This document shows positions 1-7,200 of a stretch of DNA of 13,070 nt, piece after piece. The stretch is from the NCBI GenBank assembly GCA_965371805.1, contig CBDUZW010000095.1, positions 1-13,070 of the forward strand, given 5' to 3'. Within the stretch, counting starts at the first letter, position 1. Each line of letters opens with the position of its first letter. The position numbers and the translations under genes were made by a program. Origin of the DNA: JAOZTV01 sp965371805. GTDB lineage: Bacteria; Acidobacteriota; Aminicenantia; UBA2199. The notes below the pieces were generated by a model that was not told the origin of the DNA, searched no databases, and saw only the letters and a program-made list of their open reading frames with translations.

Positions 1-57
1 CCCTTTAATGGTCAACATCTAAAAAATATTTATTTTTTTGACGGTGGATTATGGTAA
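1..57 (+). CDS. possible 3' end of a forward gene cut by the window edge
   Basis: The first forward frame is open from base 1 for 18 codons and ends at a TAA at 55-57. The peptide ends in ...FFDGGLW, which looks protein-like, but it is too short to assign to a family. The other two forward frames and two of the three reverse frames close within about 30 bases, so this frame is only the best of weak options. If real, it converges on the amidase gene, leaving about 120 nt (58-180) in which I see no gene and no strong terminator; that gap holds only a 10-bp palindrome, AAAGATCTTT, at 142-151. Confidence is low. Confidence 0.2.
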   Translation, partial: PFNGQHLKNIYFFDGGLW

Positions 58-180
58 CTCCGATCATGCTATTAAATTTATTCATGGCTGAATAAATATA
101 ATAGATAAATATTTCTGAAAAATAATTGCCAGACAGATTTTAAAGATCTTTAGGTTTAGGCTTGGAGTCTGTCCTAGAAT

Positions 181-1494
181 CTAGTTACTTTGAATGTAGA
201 GTTTTGTTTTTTTAGGCAGATTTTTAAATTTATTAATGTCTTTTGAAGAAATAAGTTTGTTTTTTCTTAAATGTAATACAATCTTTTTATTTTTAAAGCG
301 TTTTTTTATAAACATCCTTGCCTTTGCTGCTGATCTGATATTTAAACGAAAAGGACCATTAAACCCTATGATCAGCTGGGTACCATTAGGCAAAGAATCC
401 CAATCATGAATCCTGTTTCCAGGTAGAATTTTTCCATTTGGAAGAAAATAGATCGTATTCGTTTTATTAAATGATTTTCCAGCAAAACTCCAGGCAGTAA
501 GATCACCTGTAATCTTAAATATCGGCCCTGTTTCTTTCTCCTGTCCAATTGGATGATTAATATGTACCTTAGTGCCCCTTGGCACATTTCCCCAACCAAT
601 CTTTCTTTTTATCTTGTTTCCTCTTATTTGTTTTCCTCCAGGAAGAACATATAGAGTAGAAACATTATTATAGTCCTCTCCGGCTATACTCCAGGCTGTA
701 TTTTGTTTTCCAATTATGTTAGAAAAGTTAATTTTCAAAACCTTTTTTGTCTTTTTGGTTTTTCCTGAAAAAACTGGCAGACGCCTTCCTCTTCTTGTAT
801 TTCTGTTATTTGCTATATAAAATGTTCTTTTAATTTGTTTATCGGCAAGAAGTTTTCCCCTCCTTACATCCGGATCATAATTCCACTGTCCCTTTAATCC
901 AGCCTTTCTTCTAATGAAATTTAGCGCACACTTTTTTCTGCCTCTATGTGATTTTTTAAACCATCTATTTGGACGTCCATAAGAGACCTGACTATGAGTT
1001 AAAATGTTTTTATCCTTAATATTATATGTTTTTTTTAATGATTTTAACAATTTACTCAAACTTTTATATTGCTGACTTGAAATTTTACCATAATGGAAAC
1101 CTACAAGTTCTATTCCAAGTGAATGTGAGCTTAAATTCGTCAACCCATTCCACATACTTAGTCCAACATGATCAGCTCTATATCTATGATTAAGTATTCT
1201 ATATATTCTGCCATCACGATCAATCATATAGTTCGCATGACCACCCTTTGTCCAATAATTTCTTACTTTTTTGCCCTCAGATACAGTTCTCAAGGTACTT
1301 CGTTTGCCTGCTTCCGAAGTATGGATAATAATATATCTTGTACTTATTCTTCTTCTTTTAACAAACTTTCGGTTTAAAACTTTTTCAAATGGAATAATGG
1401 GTAAATAAGTAGACTTTTTGCCTTTTTTCCTCCCGAAAAGAGGTAAAATAACAAGGATTATTGAAACAAAAAAAATAAACAATTTTTTAGGCAT
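181..1494 (-). CDS. exported N-acetylmuramoyl-L-alanine amidase (Amidase_2/PGRP fold) with three C-terminal repeats
   Basis: This 437-residue protein is predicted to cleave the amide bond between N-acetylmuramic acid and the stem peptide of peptidoglycan in the periplasm. Residues 1-20 are a hydrophobic signal or anchor segment after a KK pair, followed by a Lys/Arg-rich linker. The zinc amidase domain spans about 50-215. It has IIIHTS (His58), a SLGIELVG strand (Glu129), LTHSQ (His167) and GRKKC (Cys189). His58, His167 and Cys189 are the likely zinc ligands, as in the T7 lysozyme/PGRP branch, although the His167-Cys189 spacing is longer than usual. Residues 251-312, 323-376 and 380-434 are three diverged copies of one unit, with cores like TLYVLPGGK and TIYFLPNGK followed by a proline or asparagine turn and GTKVHI/GTQLII. 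These may bind the cell wall, but I recognise no family. The protein is very basic. The ATG at 1494 gives the complete signal segment; no clear Shine-Dalgarno precedes it. Confidence 0.85.
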   Translation of the reverse strand: MPKKLFIFFVSIILVILPLFGRKKGKKSTYLPIIPFEKVLNRKFVKRRRISTRYIIIHTSEAGKRSTLRTVSEGKKVRNYWTKGGHANYMIDRDGRIYRILNHRYRADHVGLSMWNGLTNLSSHSLGIELVGFHYGKISSQQYKSLSKLLKSLKKTYNIKDKNILTHSQVSYGRPNRWFKKSHRGRKKCALNFIRRKAGLKGQWNYDPDVRRGKLLADKQIKRTFYIANNRNTRRGRRLPVFSGKTKKTKKVLKINFSNIIGKQNTAWSIAGEDYNNVSTLYVLPGGKQIRGNKIKRKIGWGNVPRGTKVHINHPIGQEKETGPIFKITGDLTAWSFAGKSFNKTNTIYFLPNGKILPGNRIHDWDSLPNGTQLIIGFNGPFRLNIRSAAKARMFIKKRFKNKKIVLHLRKNKLISSKDINKFKNLPKKTKLYIQSN

Positions 1495-1506
1495 ACTGTA
1501 ATAATT

Positions 1507-1535
1507 ATTATAGCAGGGAATGATATTTATATCAA
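1507..1535 (-). promoter_or_regulatory. sigma-70-type promoter of the amidase gene
   Basis: Read on the reverse strand, TTGATA (1530-1535; 5 of 6 to TTGACA) is followed by exactly 17 nt and then a perfect TATAAT (1507-1512). Transcription would start near 1500, only about five bases before the ATG at 1494, so the mRNA would be almost leaderless. This fits the absence of a Shine-Dalgarno sequence. The match is good but was found by eye. Confidence 0.6.
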
Positions 1536-1558
1536 ACCTAAATAATTTATGATATAAT
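1529..1558 (+). promoter_or_regulatory. sigma-70-type promoter of the seven-gene operon
   Basis: A perfect TATAAT lies at 1553-1558, with a weaker -35 candidate (TTATCA, 1529-1534) 18 nt upstream. That -35 candidate overlaps the -35 box of the divergent amidase promoter. The transcript would begin around 1565, leaving about ten bases that include GGAGA (1566-1570) before the ATG at 1575. The two divergent promoters share one short core, so their use may be competitive. Confidence 0.45.
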
Positions 1559-1574
1559 AGTCTGTGGAGAACAT

Positions 1575-2264
1575 ATGAATGTTAAAGATGAAAAAAAAGA
1601 GAATGAAGCAAAGCCTCTTATTTTAAAAAATGGTATTTTTGTAGCAGGTCATCCAAGAAGTGGAACTTCTCTAGCATGTCAGGTCGTCGAAAGTTCAGGT
1701 GTGTCTTTTCCTTCAGATTTAAGTGCAGATAAATATAATAAAGAAGGCTATTTTGAGCTATCATATGCAAAGGAACTTGAAAAGAAATTAATTGAAAAAG
1801 CTATGACCGATGAAAATGTTCTAGAAATCAATAAGGTTATCTCGGTTTTGAACAAAACAGAAGGCTTAACAGGTTTAAAAATTGTCCATATTCCATCACT
1901 TTTTTTTTATCATCATCTTGCAAAAAACCTTAGAGCAGTATTTATTTTTAGAAATCCCGCAGATGTGAAATCAAGTATGCTGAGAAGAGGAATATCACAG
2001 TTTAAACTAAACTGGTTTGAAAATAATAATGCGCTGATTGCAGCACATGAAAATATCCCAAAAAGTATTATTATCAGTTATGAATCATTAATTGAGGGTA
2101 AACCTGCATTAAAAAAAGCATTCAAAAAAATTGGTTTGAATATAGACCTGGGTGTTGTAAAAAAAGGACATAGAACTCAGGAAAACAGCAGCATAGTTCT
2201 TACAGATGACGAGATTAAGCTATATAGATTATTGAAAAAACTCGAAAAAAAAAGCTTATCATAA
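1575..2264 (+). CDS. sulfotransferase family protein
   Basis: This 229-residue protein is predicted to transfer a sulfuryl group from PAPS to a hydroxyl or amino group of an unknown acceptor. The 5'-phosphosulfate loop is clear near the start of the domain: FVAGHPRSGTSL at residues 22-33. The 3'-phosphate-binding segment follows at 122-134, VFIFRNPADVKSS, with Arg126 and Ser133/Ser134 in the usual places. There is no signal peptide or membrane segment, so it should be cytoplasmic. It is at the short end of the family. It is the first gene of the operon, with GGAGA upstream and 21 nt before the next gene. The company of a glycosyltransferase, an SDR and a GMC oxidoreductase suggests a glycan or lipid substrate, but this is inference. 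No PAPS synthesis gene is in the window. An A9 tract (2245-2253) lies in the last codons. Confidence 0.8.
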   Translation: MNVKDEKKENEAKPLILKNGIFVAGHPRSGTSLACQVVESSGVSFPSDLSADKYNKEGYFELSYAKELEKKLIEKAMTDENVLEINKVISVLNKTEGLTGLKIVHIPSLFFYHHLAKNLRAVFIFRNPADVKSSMLRRGISQFKLNWFENNNALIAAHENIPKSIIISYESLIEGKPALKKAFKKIGLNIDLGVVKKGHRTQENSSIVLTDDEIKLYRLLKKLEKKSLS

Positions 2265-2285
2265 ACTTACAATTTTGGGGGCAAG

Positions 2286-2543
2286 ATGAAAAATGAAGAA
2301 AAAATAGAAATAAATGACGAAATGGCAGAGAAACTTTATGCGAATATAATATCCTTCAATATAAATCCTGAAGAAGTTTGCATGGGGCTTGGAATAAGAG
2401 ATATTAAAGAACCGAATACAGTAAATGTGAGTAATTATGTCTATCTGTCAATTCCACATTTTTTGAGATTTGCAGATACGGTGAATAAACAAGTAGAATT
2501 ATTAATAGAGAAAGGCATCATTTCAAAAGAGCCTGAACAATAA
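2286..2543 (+). CDS. small DUF3467-like protein
   Basis: This 85-residue cytoplasmic protein has no signal peptide, membrane segment or cysteine cluster; its single cysteine is in EEVCMGLG. The pattern of a YANIISFNINPEEVCMGLG strand pair, a VYLSIPHFLRF segment and a terminal helix with a KG-I tail resembles DUF3467 proteins. Those share a 'YaN...SP-eF-LdFg' start, a 'lsP-hak-l' middle and an 'E-k-G-I' end. I make this match from memory of the family pattern, so it is tentative. DUF3467 has no well established function. The gene sits 21 nt after the sulfotransferase gene behind a G-rich ribosome binding site (GGGGG around 2277-2281) and 18 nt before the next gene, so it is translated within the operon. 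Confidence 0.6.
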   Translation: MKNEEKIEINDEMAEKLYANIISFNINPEEVCMGLGIRDIKEPNTVNVSNYVYLSIPHFLRFADTVNKQVELLIEKGIISKEPEQ

Positions 2544-2561
2544 TAAAAAGGAGAGTAAAAA

Positions 2562-3005
2562 ATGAATAAAGTAAATATTGAATTATCAGAAAAACATTAT
2601 AAAACATTATTAAAACTGGTTTATCTCGGCGAGTGGGTTAGTCAGTCTTATAACGAAGAGCCATCAAAAACTATTGAAGATGTGGAACAGATCGTTTATG
2701 GTGTGTCTAAAGGGACTAAATCAGAAAACTGGATAGAGTTAGATGAGAAAACCAAACGGTTTTTTCCTACAGTAGATATGGAAGAAGAAATGCTTGAAAA
2801 TATTGATGAGTATGATGACCTTGTATTCTGGGACGAACTGGTTGATAGATTGGCTGAAAGAGACCTGGTTGAAGTGCATGGGGAAGACAAAATCACAAAG
2901 ATGAGTTTTGAAGATCGGATCGAAGAGGAAGACCCAATCGTTGAAGCATATGAAGAAGAATTTAGTAAAAACGGAATTAAAAAACTTAAATTAGATCAAG
3001 AATAA
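2562..3005 (+). CDS. acidic hypothetical protein
   Basis: I do not recognise a family for this 147-residue protein. It is strongly acidic, with runs such as MEEEMLENIDEYDD (about residues 72-85), DRIEEEDPIVEAYEEEF (about 118-134) and a C-terminal LDQE. It is predicted mostly helical, without a signal peptide, membrane segment or cysteine. Residues 1-35 (VNIELSEKHYKTLLKLVYLGEWV) resemble the opening of several small uncharacterised bacterial proteins. A strong ribosome binding site (AAAGGAGAG, about 2547-2555) supports the ATG at 2562. It follows the DUF3467-like gene by 18 nt and precedes the glycosyltransferase by 43 nt, the largest gap in the operon. The pairing with the small upstream gene suggests joint work, but nothing shows what. 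Confidence 0.7.
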   Translation: MNKVNIELSEKHYKTLLKLVYLGEWVSQSYNEEPSKTIEDVEQIVYGVSKGTKSENWIELDEKTKRFFPTVDMEEEMLENIDEYDDLVFWDELVDRLAERDLVEVHGEDKITKMSFEDRIEEEDPIVEAYEEEFSKNGIKKLKLDQE

Positions 3006-3048
3006 ACATAATATTTTACTATATTAACAGAGACCTCAGGAGATATTA

Positions 3049-3786
3049 ATGATAAGAACTAATGACAAACGGATTTTGGCAGATATTCTTCTTCCTGTTT
3101 ATAATGAGGAACATATTTTAGAAAAAAGCATTATAGAACTCAGGAAATTTTTAGAGGGAAATGTCTCGGATTTTGATTGGGTAATTACGGTTGGAGATAA
3201 TGCCTCAACTGATAATACTCTAAATGTTGCGAAGAAACTTGCAGATAAGTATGAAGATGTAAGGGTATTTCATCTTGATAAGAAAGGACGGGGTAGAATG
3301 GTAAAATATGCCTGGACTAAGAGTGAAGCAGATGTTCTCTCTTACATGGACATTGACCTATCAACCGGCTTAGATGCATTCCCAACTATGATCAGATCTA
3401 TCATTGATGGATATGATATTTCCATTGGTTCGAGACAGTATAAGGGAGCCAAGGTAACAAGAAGTCTAAAAAGAGAGATAATATCAAGAGGATATATAAA
3501 AGTTTTAAAGCTATTTTTGGGCTTCCCGTATACAGATGCCCAATGCGGTTTCAAAGCCGTATCAAAGGAAGTGGTGAATGAGTTTTTTCCACATATTTTA
3601 GATGATGAATGGTTTTTTGATACTGAACTTCTTCAGATGGGGTATAAAGAAGGCCTAAAAGTAAAGGAAATCCCTGTGACATGGATAGAAGATACTGATT
3701 CCCGGGTTAAGATAGCCAGAACCATGTGGCTTGACCTTGTGGGAGTATATCGGATGATGGGCTACAAGAAAAAAATAAGAAAATGA
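3049..3786 (+). CDS. family 2 glycosyltransferase, polyprenyl-phosphate sugar synthase type
   Basis: This 245-residue enzyme is predicted to transfer a sugar from a nucleotide donor to a lipid-phosphate or related acceptor on the inner face of the cytoplasmic membrane. Family-2 landmarks run in order: LLPVYNEE (14-21), the donor-binding DNASTDNT (50-57), a DxD-type metal site in YMDIDLST (99-106, Asp101/Asp103), IGSR (126-129), TDAQCGFKAVS (162-172) and WFFDTELL (188-195) with the conserved glutamate. This set, especially the QCGFK segment, resembles dolichyl-phosphate glucosyl- or mannosyltransferase-like enzymes. It lacks a C-terminal membrane domain, so it is the short soluble or peripheral form. 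AGGAG (3038-3042) lies six bases before the ATG. The next gene starts inside its last codons (ATGA at 3783-3786), implying translational coupling. Sugar and acceptor cannot be read from the sequence. Confidence 0.85.
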   Translation: MIRTNDKRILADILLPVYNEEHILEKSIIELRKFLEGNVSDFDWVITVGDNASTDNTLNVAKKLADKYEDVRVFHLDKKGRGRMVKYAWTKSEADVLSYMDIDLSTGLDAFPTMIRSIIDGYDISIGSRQYKGAKVTRSLKREIISRGYIKVLKLFLGFPYTDAQCGFKAVSKEVVNEFFPHILDDEWFFDTELLQMGYKEGLKVKEIPVTWIEDTDSRVKIARTMWLDLVGVYRMMGYKKKIRK

Positions 3787-5168
3787 AGCCCTCTATTTTT
3801 ATTACAGGAATTACCGGTCTTCTTGGAAGAGCACTTTTAAAAAAAATCGATCCTGAAAAATATAACACCATATACTGTTTGATAGTTGACAAGTCCACTT
3901 TATTAGAGTCTTACCCTGATAACTTCAAAAAGATCCCCGGTGATCTGAATGATCAAAAAACCTATAAGAATATTTTGGAGAATGTAGAAACTGTAATTCA
4001 TATGGCCTCTGTGACAGGAAAGGTGAGTCCACAAGAGTATAACAATAATATAGTTTTAGGTACTGCAAAATTATTAAATAATTGTAAGGAACATGGAGTA
4101 AAGAATTTTGTCTATATAAGTTCAATAGCCGCAAAATTTAAAAAAATCAAGAGATATTATTATGGTATTGCAAAAAAGGAAGCAGAAAAAATAGTCAAAA
4201 ATTCTGGATTAAATTACTCGATCATAAGACCAACAATGATTATGGGTGCAAATTCAGCTGTATTTGAAGGATTCTCTAATCTGGCATCTCTACCAATAAT
4301 CCCTGTTTTTGGAAATGGAAAAACTAAGATACAGCCGGTAGCAGATATTGATGTTGCTGAATCAATTATATCTATTCTTGATAAGAATCATTTTCAAAAT
4401 AAAATTCTAGAGATTGGGGGTCCTGAAATATTATCAATAGATGAATTTTTAACAAGGATCAAATCAAAAAAAAATACTCAGAAAAAAAAAGCCAAAATGC
4501 TCCATATACCAATTGGATTGACTGTTTTTGGTCTTTCAATGCTTGAAACTATTGTGTATAAATTCTTACCAATAACCGTTGGACAATTAGCATCGTTCAG
4601 AAATGATAGTACAGCAACAAATGACCCTTTTCTGAAAAACCCTTCTGAATTAGTAGGAATTGAAGAGCTTATTGAAAAAAGTTCAAGAAATGAAAAGAAT
4701 AATAATAAAGTAAACAAGATTCTAATTAAAGAGTGCAGGACTTTTTGCAAATATTTATCAGGTATAAAAGCAAATGATTATGTAACAGAAAACTATATTA
4801 AATATCACGATATTTCACAAATTGAAAAAGAGATCAAATTATCACCTTTTGACAAGGTTTTACTAAAAATTGCACGAATTCACCCGGTTTTTACAAAATT
4901 TATTGACATCTATACAAAGTTTTTTAAACCACTGACTTTAATTAGATATAAAATAACCTATTTACTCGCAATATTAGAAGTATCCTCACCCTATTATCAG
5001 GAAATTGATTTTTCAACAGGAATAAGCAAGTTCGGTTTTATCGTCTTATTGGGTATCAGAGGCGGAATCTTTGCCCTTCAGTTACTACTGTCAATTATTT
5101 TTTTACTGCCCTTTGATCTATTATTCAGAATTTTGGGCAAAAACAAAAAGGAGCTTGAAAATGCCTGA
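3783..5168 (+). CDS. NAD(P)-dependent SDR with a membrane-associated C-terminal extension
   Basis: Residues 1 to about 225 of this 461-residue protein form an extended or atypical short-chain dehydrogenase/reductase domain. It has a TGITGLLG cofactor loop (8-15), GDLND (53-57), HMASVTG (73-79), a YISS strand (111-114), Tyr127-x3-Lys131 as the catalytic pair, IIRPTMIMG (147-155) and a PVADIDVAESI segment (185-195). It is closest to the NDUFA9/NmrA-like epimerase-dehydratase group. A Lys-rich linker (about 226-240) then leads to some 220 further residues of unrecognised type, with a hydrophobic stretch (about 417-450) that could be one or two membrane segments and a charged tail. This extension makes the protein much longer than ordinary SDRs of about 300 residues. 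It overlaps the glycosyltransferase gene by 4 nt and the oxidoreductase gene by 8 nt, so the three are probably made together. The substrate is unknown, perhaps a lipid-linked or nucleotide sugar. Confidence 0.8.
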   Translation: MKPSIFITGITGLLGRALLKKIDPEKYNTIYCLIVDKSTLLESYPDNFKKIPGDLNDQKTYKNILENVETVIHMASVTGKVSPQEYNNNIVLGTAKLLNNCKEHGVKNFVYISSIAAKFKKIKRYYYGIAKKEAEKIVKNSGLNYSIIRPTMIMGANSAVFEGFSNLASLPIIPVFGNGKTKIQPVADIDVAESIISILDKNHFQNKILEIGGPEILSIDEFLTRIKSKKNTQKKKAKMLHIPIGLTVFGLSMLETIVYKFLPITVGQLASFRNDSTATNDPFLKNPSELVGIEELIEKSSRNEKNNNKVNKILIKECRTFCKYLSGIKANDYVTENYIKYHDISQIEKEIKLSPFDKVLLKIARIHPVFTKFIDIYTKFFKPLTLIRYKITYLLAILEVSSPYYQEIDFSTGISKFGFIVLLGIRGGIFALQLLLSIIFLLPFDLLFRILGKNKKELENA

Positions 5169-6762
5169 GGTAACAGTTATTGGTTCCGGTGCAAGCGGTG
5201 TTCATTTCGCAATTTCTCTATTAAAAAAAGGAATGAAAGTCAGAATGATCGATGTGGGTTATGAAAAACCAAAAAACATGAATCCAGAAGACTCTTACGA
5301 GGACTTAAAAAAGAATTTAAAAGACCCTGTCTCATACTTTCTCGGTAAAGAATTTGAGAGTGTGGTATCTCCTGAATTTGCAAAAGAAATTTATGGATTT
5401 TCACCGGGTAAAAAATATATATTTAAAAAACCGGATGGCTTTGATGTCACCGAAGAGGGATTTGAATCCTTATTCTCATTTGCACAGGGAGGCCTTGCTG
5501 AAGCATGGACAGGCGGTTCATACGCCTTTAATAATGCCGACCTTGAAGATTTTCCTTTTGAGTATAAGGATATTGAGCCCTATTATAATGAGGTTGCCGA
5601 GAGAATTGGTGTAATCGGTGCAGATGATGATCTCGCTCAGTTTTTCCCATTCCATAAAAACCTTCTCTCGCCATTAACACTTGATGAAAACTCTGAAGCG
5701 CTCAACAAAGCTTATATAAAGAACAGAGAGAAGATCCAGAAAATGGGTGTCTATATGGGTCGCTCCCGAATTGCTGTATTAAGCGAAGATAAGGGAAAGC
5801 GGAAGGCATGCGATTATTCCGGCCGCTGTATGTGGAATTGCCCCACAGATTCGATCTATGTACCTTCAATTACACTGGAAGAGTGCAAAACATATGATAA
5901 TTTTACCTATATTCAAGGAGTGAAAGTCTCTCATTTTACCTATAAGAACGATAAAATTTCAGGTCTTATCGCTGAGAATATACAAACAAAGAAGCAGGAG
6001 ACCTATAATATTGAAAAACTGGTTCTTGCAGCCGGGACCCTTTCCTCCTCAAAAATATTTCTTGACTCAATTTATAACCACTCAGGAGAGATACATAAAT
6101 TACCTGGGCTGATGGACAACCGGCAGATACTGGTACCATTTATTAATTTGAAGATGATCGGAAAAAAATACAATCCTGATACATACCAGTACCATCAACT
6201 GGCAATGGGAATTCAAACAGAAATCCCGAAAGAATATATACATGGACAGATCACATCATTAAAGTCAGCATTAATGCAGCCGGCCTTACAGTCCATGCCA
6301 CTGGATTATAAAACAGCCATTTTTCTGACTAAAAACCTTCACGCAGCTCTTGGGGTCTTTAACATCAACTTTCATGATACCAGAAGAGAGGAAAATTATA
6401 TTTCAATAAAAGAAAATAGCAAAGAAAATACAATAATGCGACTCAAGTATTCACCTCCCGTTGGAGAAGATAAAAGGGTAAAATTTGCTCTGGGAAAGGT
6501 TAAGAAATTCCTGGCCAAAGTGGGCGCAATCGTACCCCCCGGACAGGCTCACACAAGACCGATGGGAGCAAGTGTTCACTATTCAGGAACCATCCCGATG
6601 TCAAATGAGAAAAAACCATTTACCGTGACAGAGAACTGTAAAAGTAATGATTTTGCAAACTTATACTTTGTAGATGGAACACCGTTCCCTTTTTTACCAG
6701 CAAAGAACCTGACATTTTCATTGATGGCAAATGCCGCAAGAGTTGCAGATAAGGAGTTTTAA
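5161..6762 (+). CDS. GMC-type FAD-dependent oxidoreductase with a three-cysteine motif
   Basis: The predicted role is FAD-dependent oxidation of an alcohol or sugar group. The ATG at 5161, preceded by AAAGGAG (5147-5153), is chosen over upstream in-frame starts because it begins directly with the FAD dinucleotide fold VTVIGSGASG (4-13). The product is 533 residues. Later landmarks are AQGGLAEAWTGGSYAF (108-123, the FAD-contact loop), LVLAAGTLSSSKIF (287-300), VHYSGTIPM (472-480) and NLTFSLMANAARVAD (516-530). His473 and Asn516 match the GMC active-site His and its His/Asn partner. A CDYSGRCMWNCP segment places Cys217, Cys223 and Cys227 together, as in a subset of GMC proteins from anaerobes and plants; whether it binds metal or a cluster is unknown. 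There is no Tat or Sec signal. It overlaps the SDR gene by 8 nt and the next gene starts at once, so it belongs to the same pathway or membrane complex as the SDR. Confidence 0.85.
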   Translation: MPEVTVIGSGASGVHFAISLLKKGMKVRMIDVGYEKPKNMNPEDSYEDLKKNLKDPVSYFLGKEFESVVSPEFAKEIYGFSPGKKYIFKKPDGFDVTEEGFESLFSFAQGGLAEAWTGGSYAFNNADLEDFPFEYKDIEPYYNEVAERIGVIGADDDLAQFFPFHKNLLSPLTLDENSEALNKAYIKNREKIQKMGVYMGRSRIAVLSEDKGKRKACDYSGRCMWNCPTDSIYVPSITLEECKTYDNFTYIQGVKVSHFTYKNDKISGLIAENIQTKKQETYNIEKLVLAAGTLSSSKIFLDSIYNHSGEIHKLPGLMDNRQILVPFINLKMIGKKYNPDTYQYHQLAMGIQTEIPKEYIHGQITSLKSALMQPALQSMPLDYKTAIFLTKNLHAALGVFNINFHDTRREENYISIKENSKENTIMRLKYSPPVGEDKRVKFALGKVKKFLAKVGAIVPPGQAHTRPMGASVHYSGTIPMSNEKKPFTVTENCKSNDFANLYFVDGTPFPFLPAKNLTFSLMANAARVADKEF

Positions 6763-7200
6763 ATGGAAGACCTAAAAAATATGGACAAAACTGAAATACT
6801 GGAAATCAAAAACCCAGCTGAATCTATTTCAGCACCAGAAACAGTTGAAAAAACGAAAGAGAAAAAACCGGAAAATATAATCAATTTTAAAGATTTCGGA
6901 AAGGTTGAAATGGTTGTTGCCCTTGTTTTAGAAGCTGAAAAACATGAAAATGCAGACAGACTCTTAAAACTGGAAATCGACACTGGTGAAGATATAAGAA
7001 CTCTGGTTGCAGGCATCGCAGTTCATTATACTCCGGAAGAACTGGTGGGCAAGAAGATTATCATTGTAAAAAACCTGAAACCGGCCAAGATCAGAGGCGT
7101 TGAATCAAGAGGGATGATACTGGCTGCATCAGGACCAGATGGAAGACCATATATCCCGATAATACCAGAAGAAACACCTGTTGGCGCCAAGTTAAAGTAA
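6763..7200 (+). CDS. stand-alone methionyl-tRNA-synthetase beta-type tRNA-binding protein
   Basis: Residues 43-145 of this 145-residue protein are a complete OB-fold tRNA-binding domain of the MetG C-terminal (EMAP/Trbp111) type. It has FGKVEMVVALVLEAEKHENADRLLKL, then LVAGIAVHYTPEELVGK, NLKPAKIRGVESRGMILAAS and a closing PVGAKLK. This matches the C-terminal domain that dimerises and adds tRNA affinity in many bacterial MetRS. Residues 1-42 are a charged low-complexity segment with no signal peptide. No catalytic MetRS (no HIGH or KMSKS motif) is in the window, so it is either a split-off beta subunit or a free Trbp111-like tRNA chaperone. AAGGAG (6751-6756) lies inside the end of the oxidoreductase gene and the start codon follows its stop with no gap. 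It is the last gene of the operon and probably a passenger with respect to the glycolipid genes. Confidence 0.88.
   Translation: MEDLKNMDKTEILEIKNPAESISAPETVEKTKEKKPENIINFKDFGKVEMVVALVLEAEKHENADRLLKLEIDTGEDIRTLVAGIAVHYTPEELVGKKIIIVKNLKPAKIRGVESRGMILAASGPDGRPYIPIIPEETPVGAKLK

Noticed and set aside
131..174. Terminator hairpin downstream of the amidase gene
   Set aside because: GACAG/CTGTC gives only 5 bp around a loop of about 32 nt, with no T-tract.
2696..2896. Reverse-strand ORF inside the acidic protein gene
   Set aside because: Its serine-rich translation is the mirror of acidic codons; it has no ribosome binding site, and the forward gene has a strong one.
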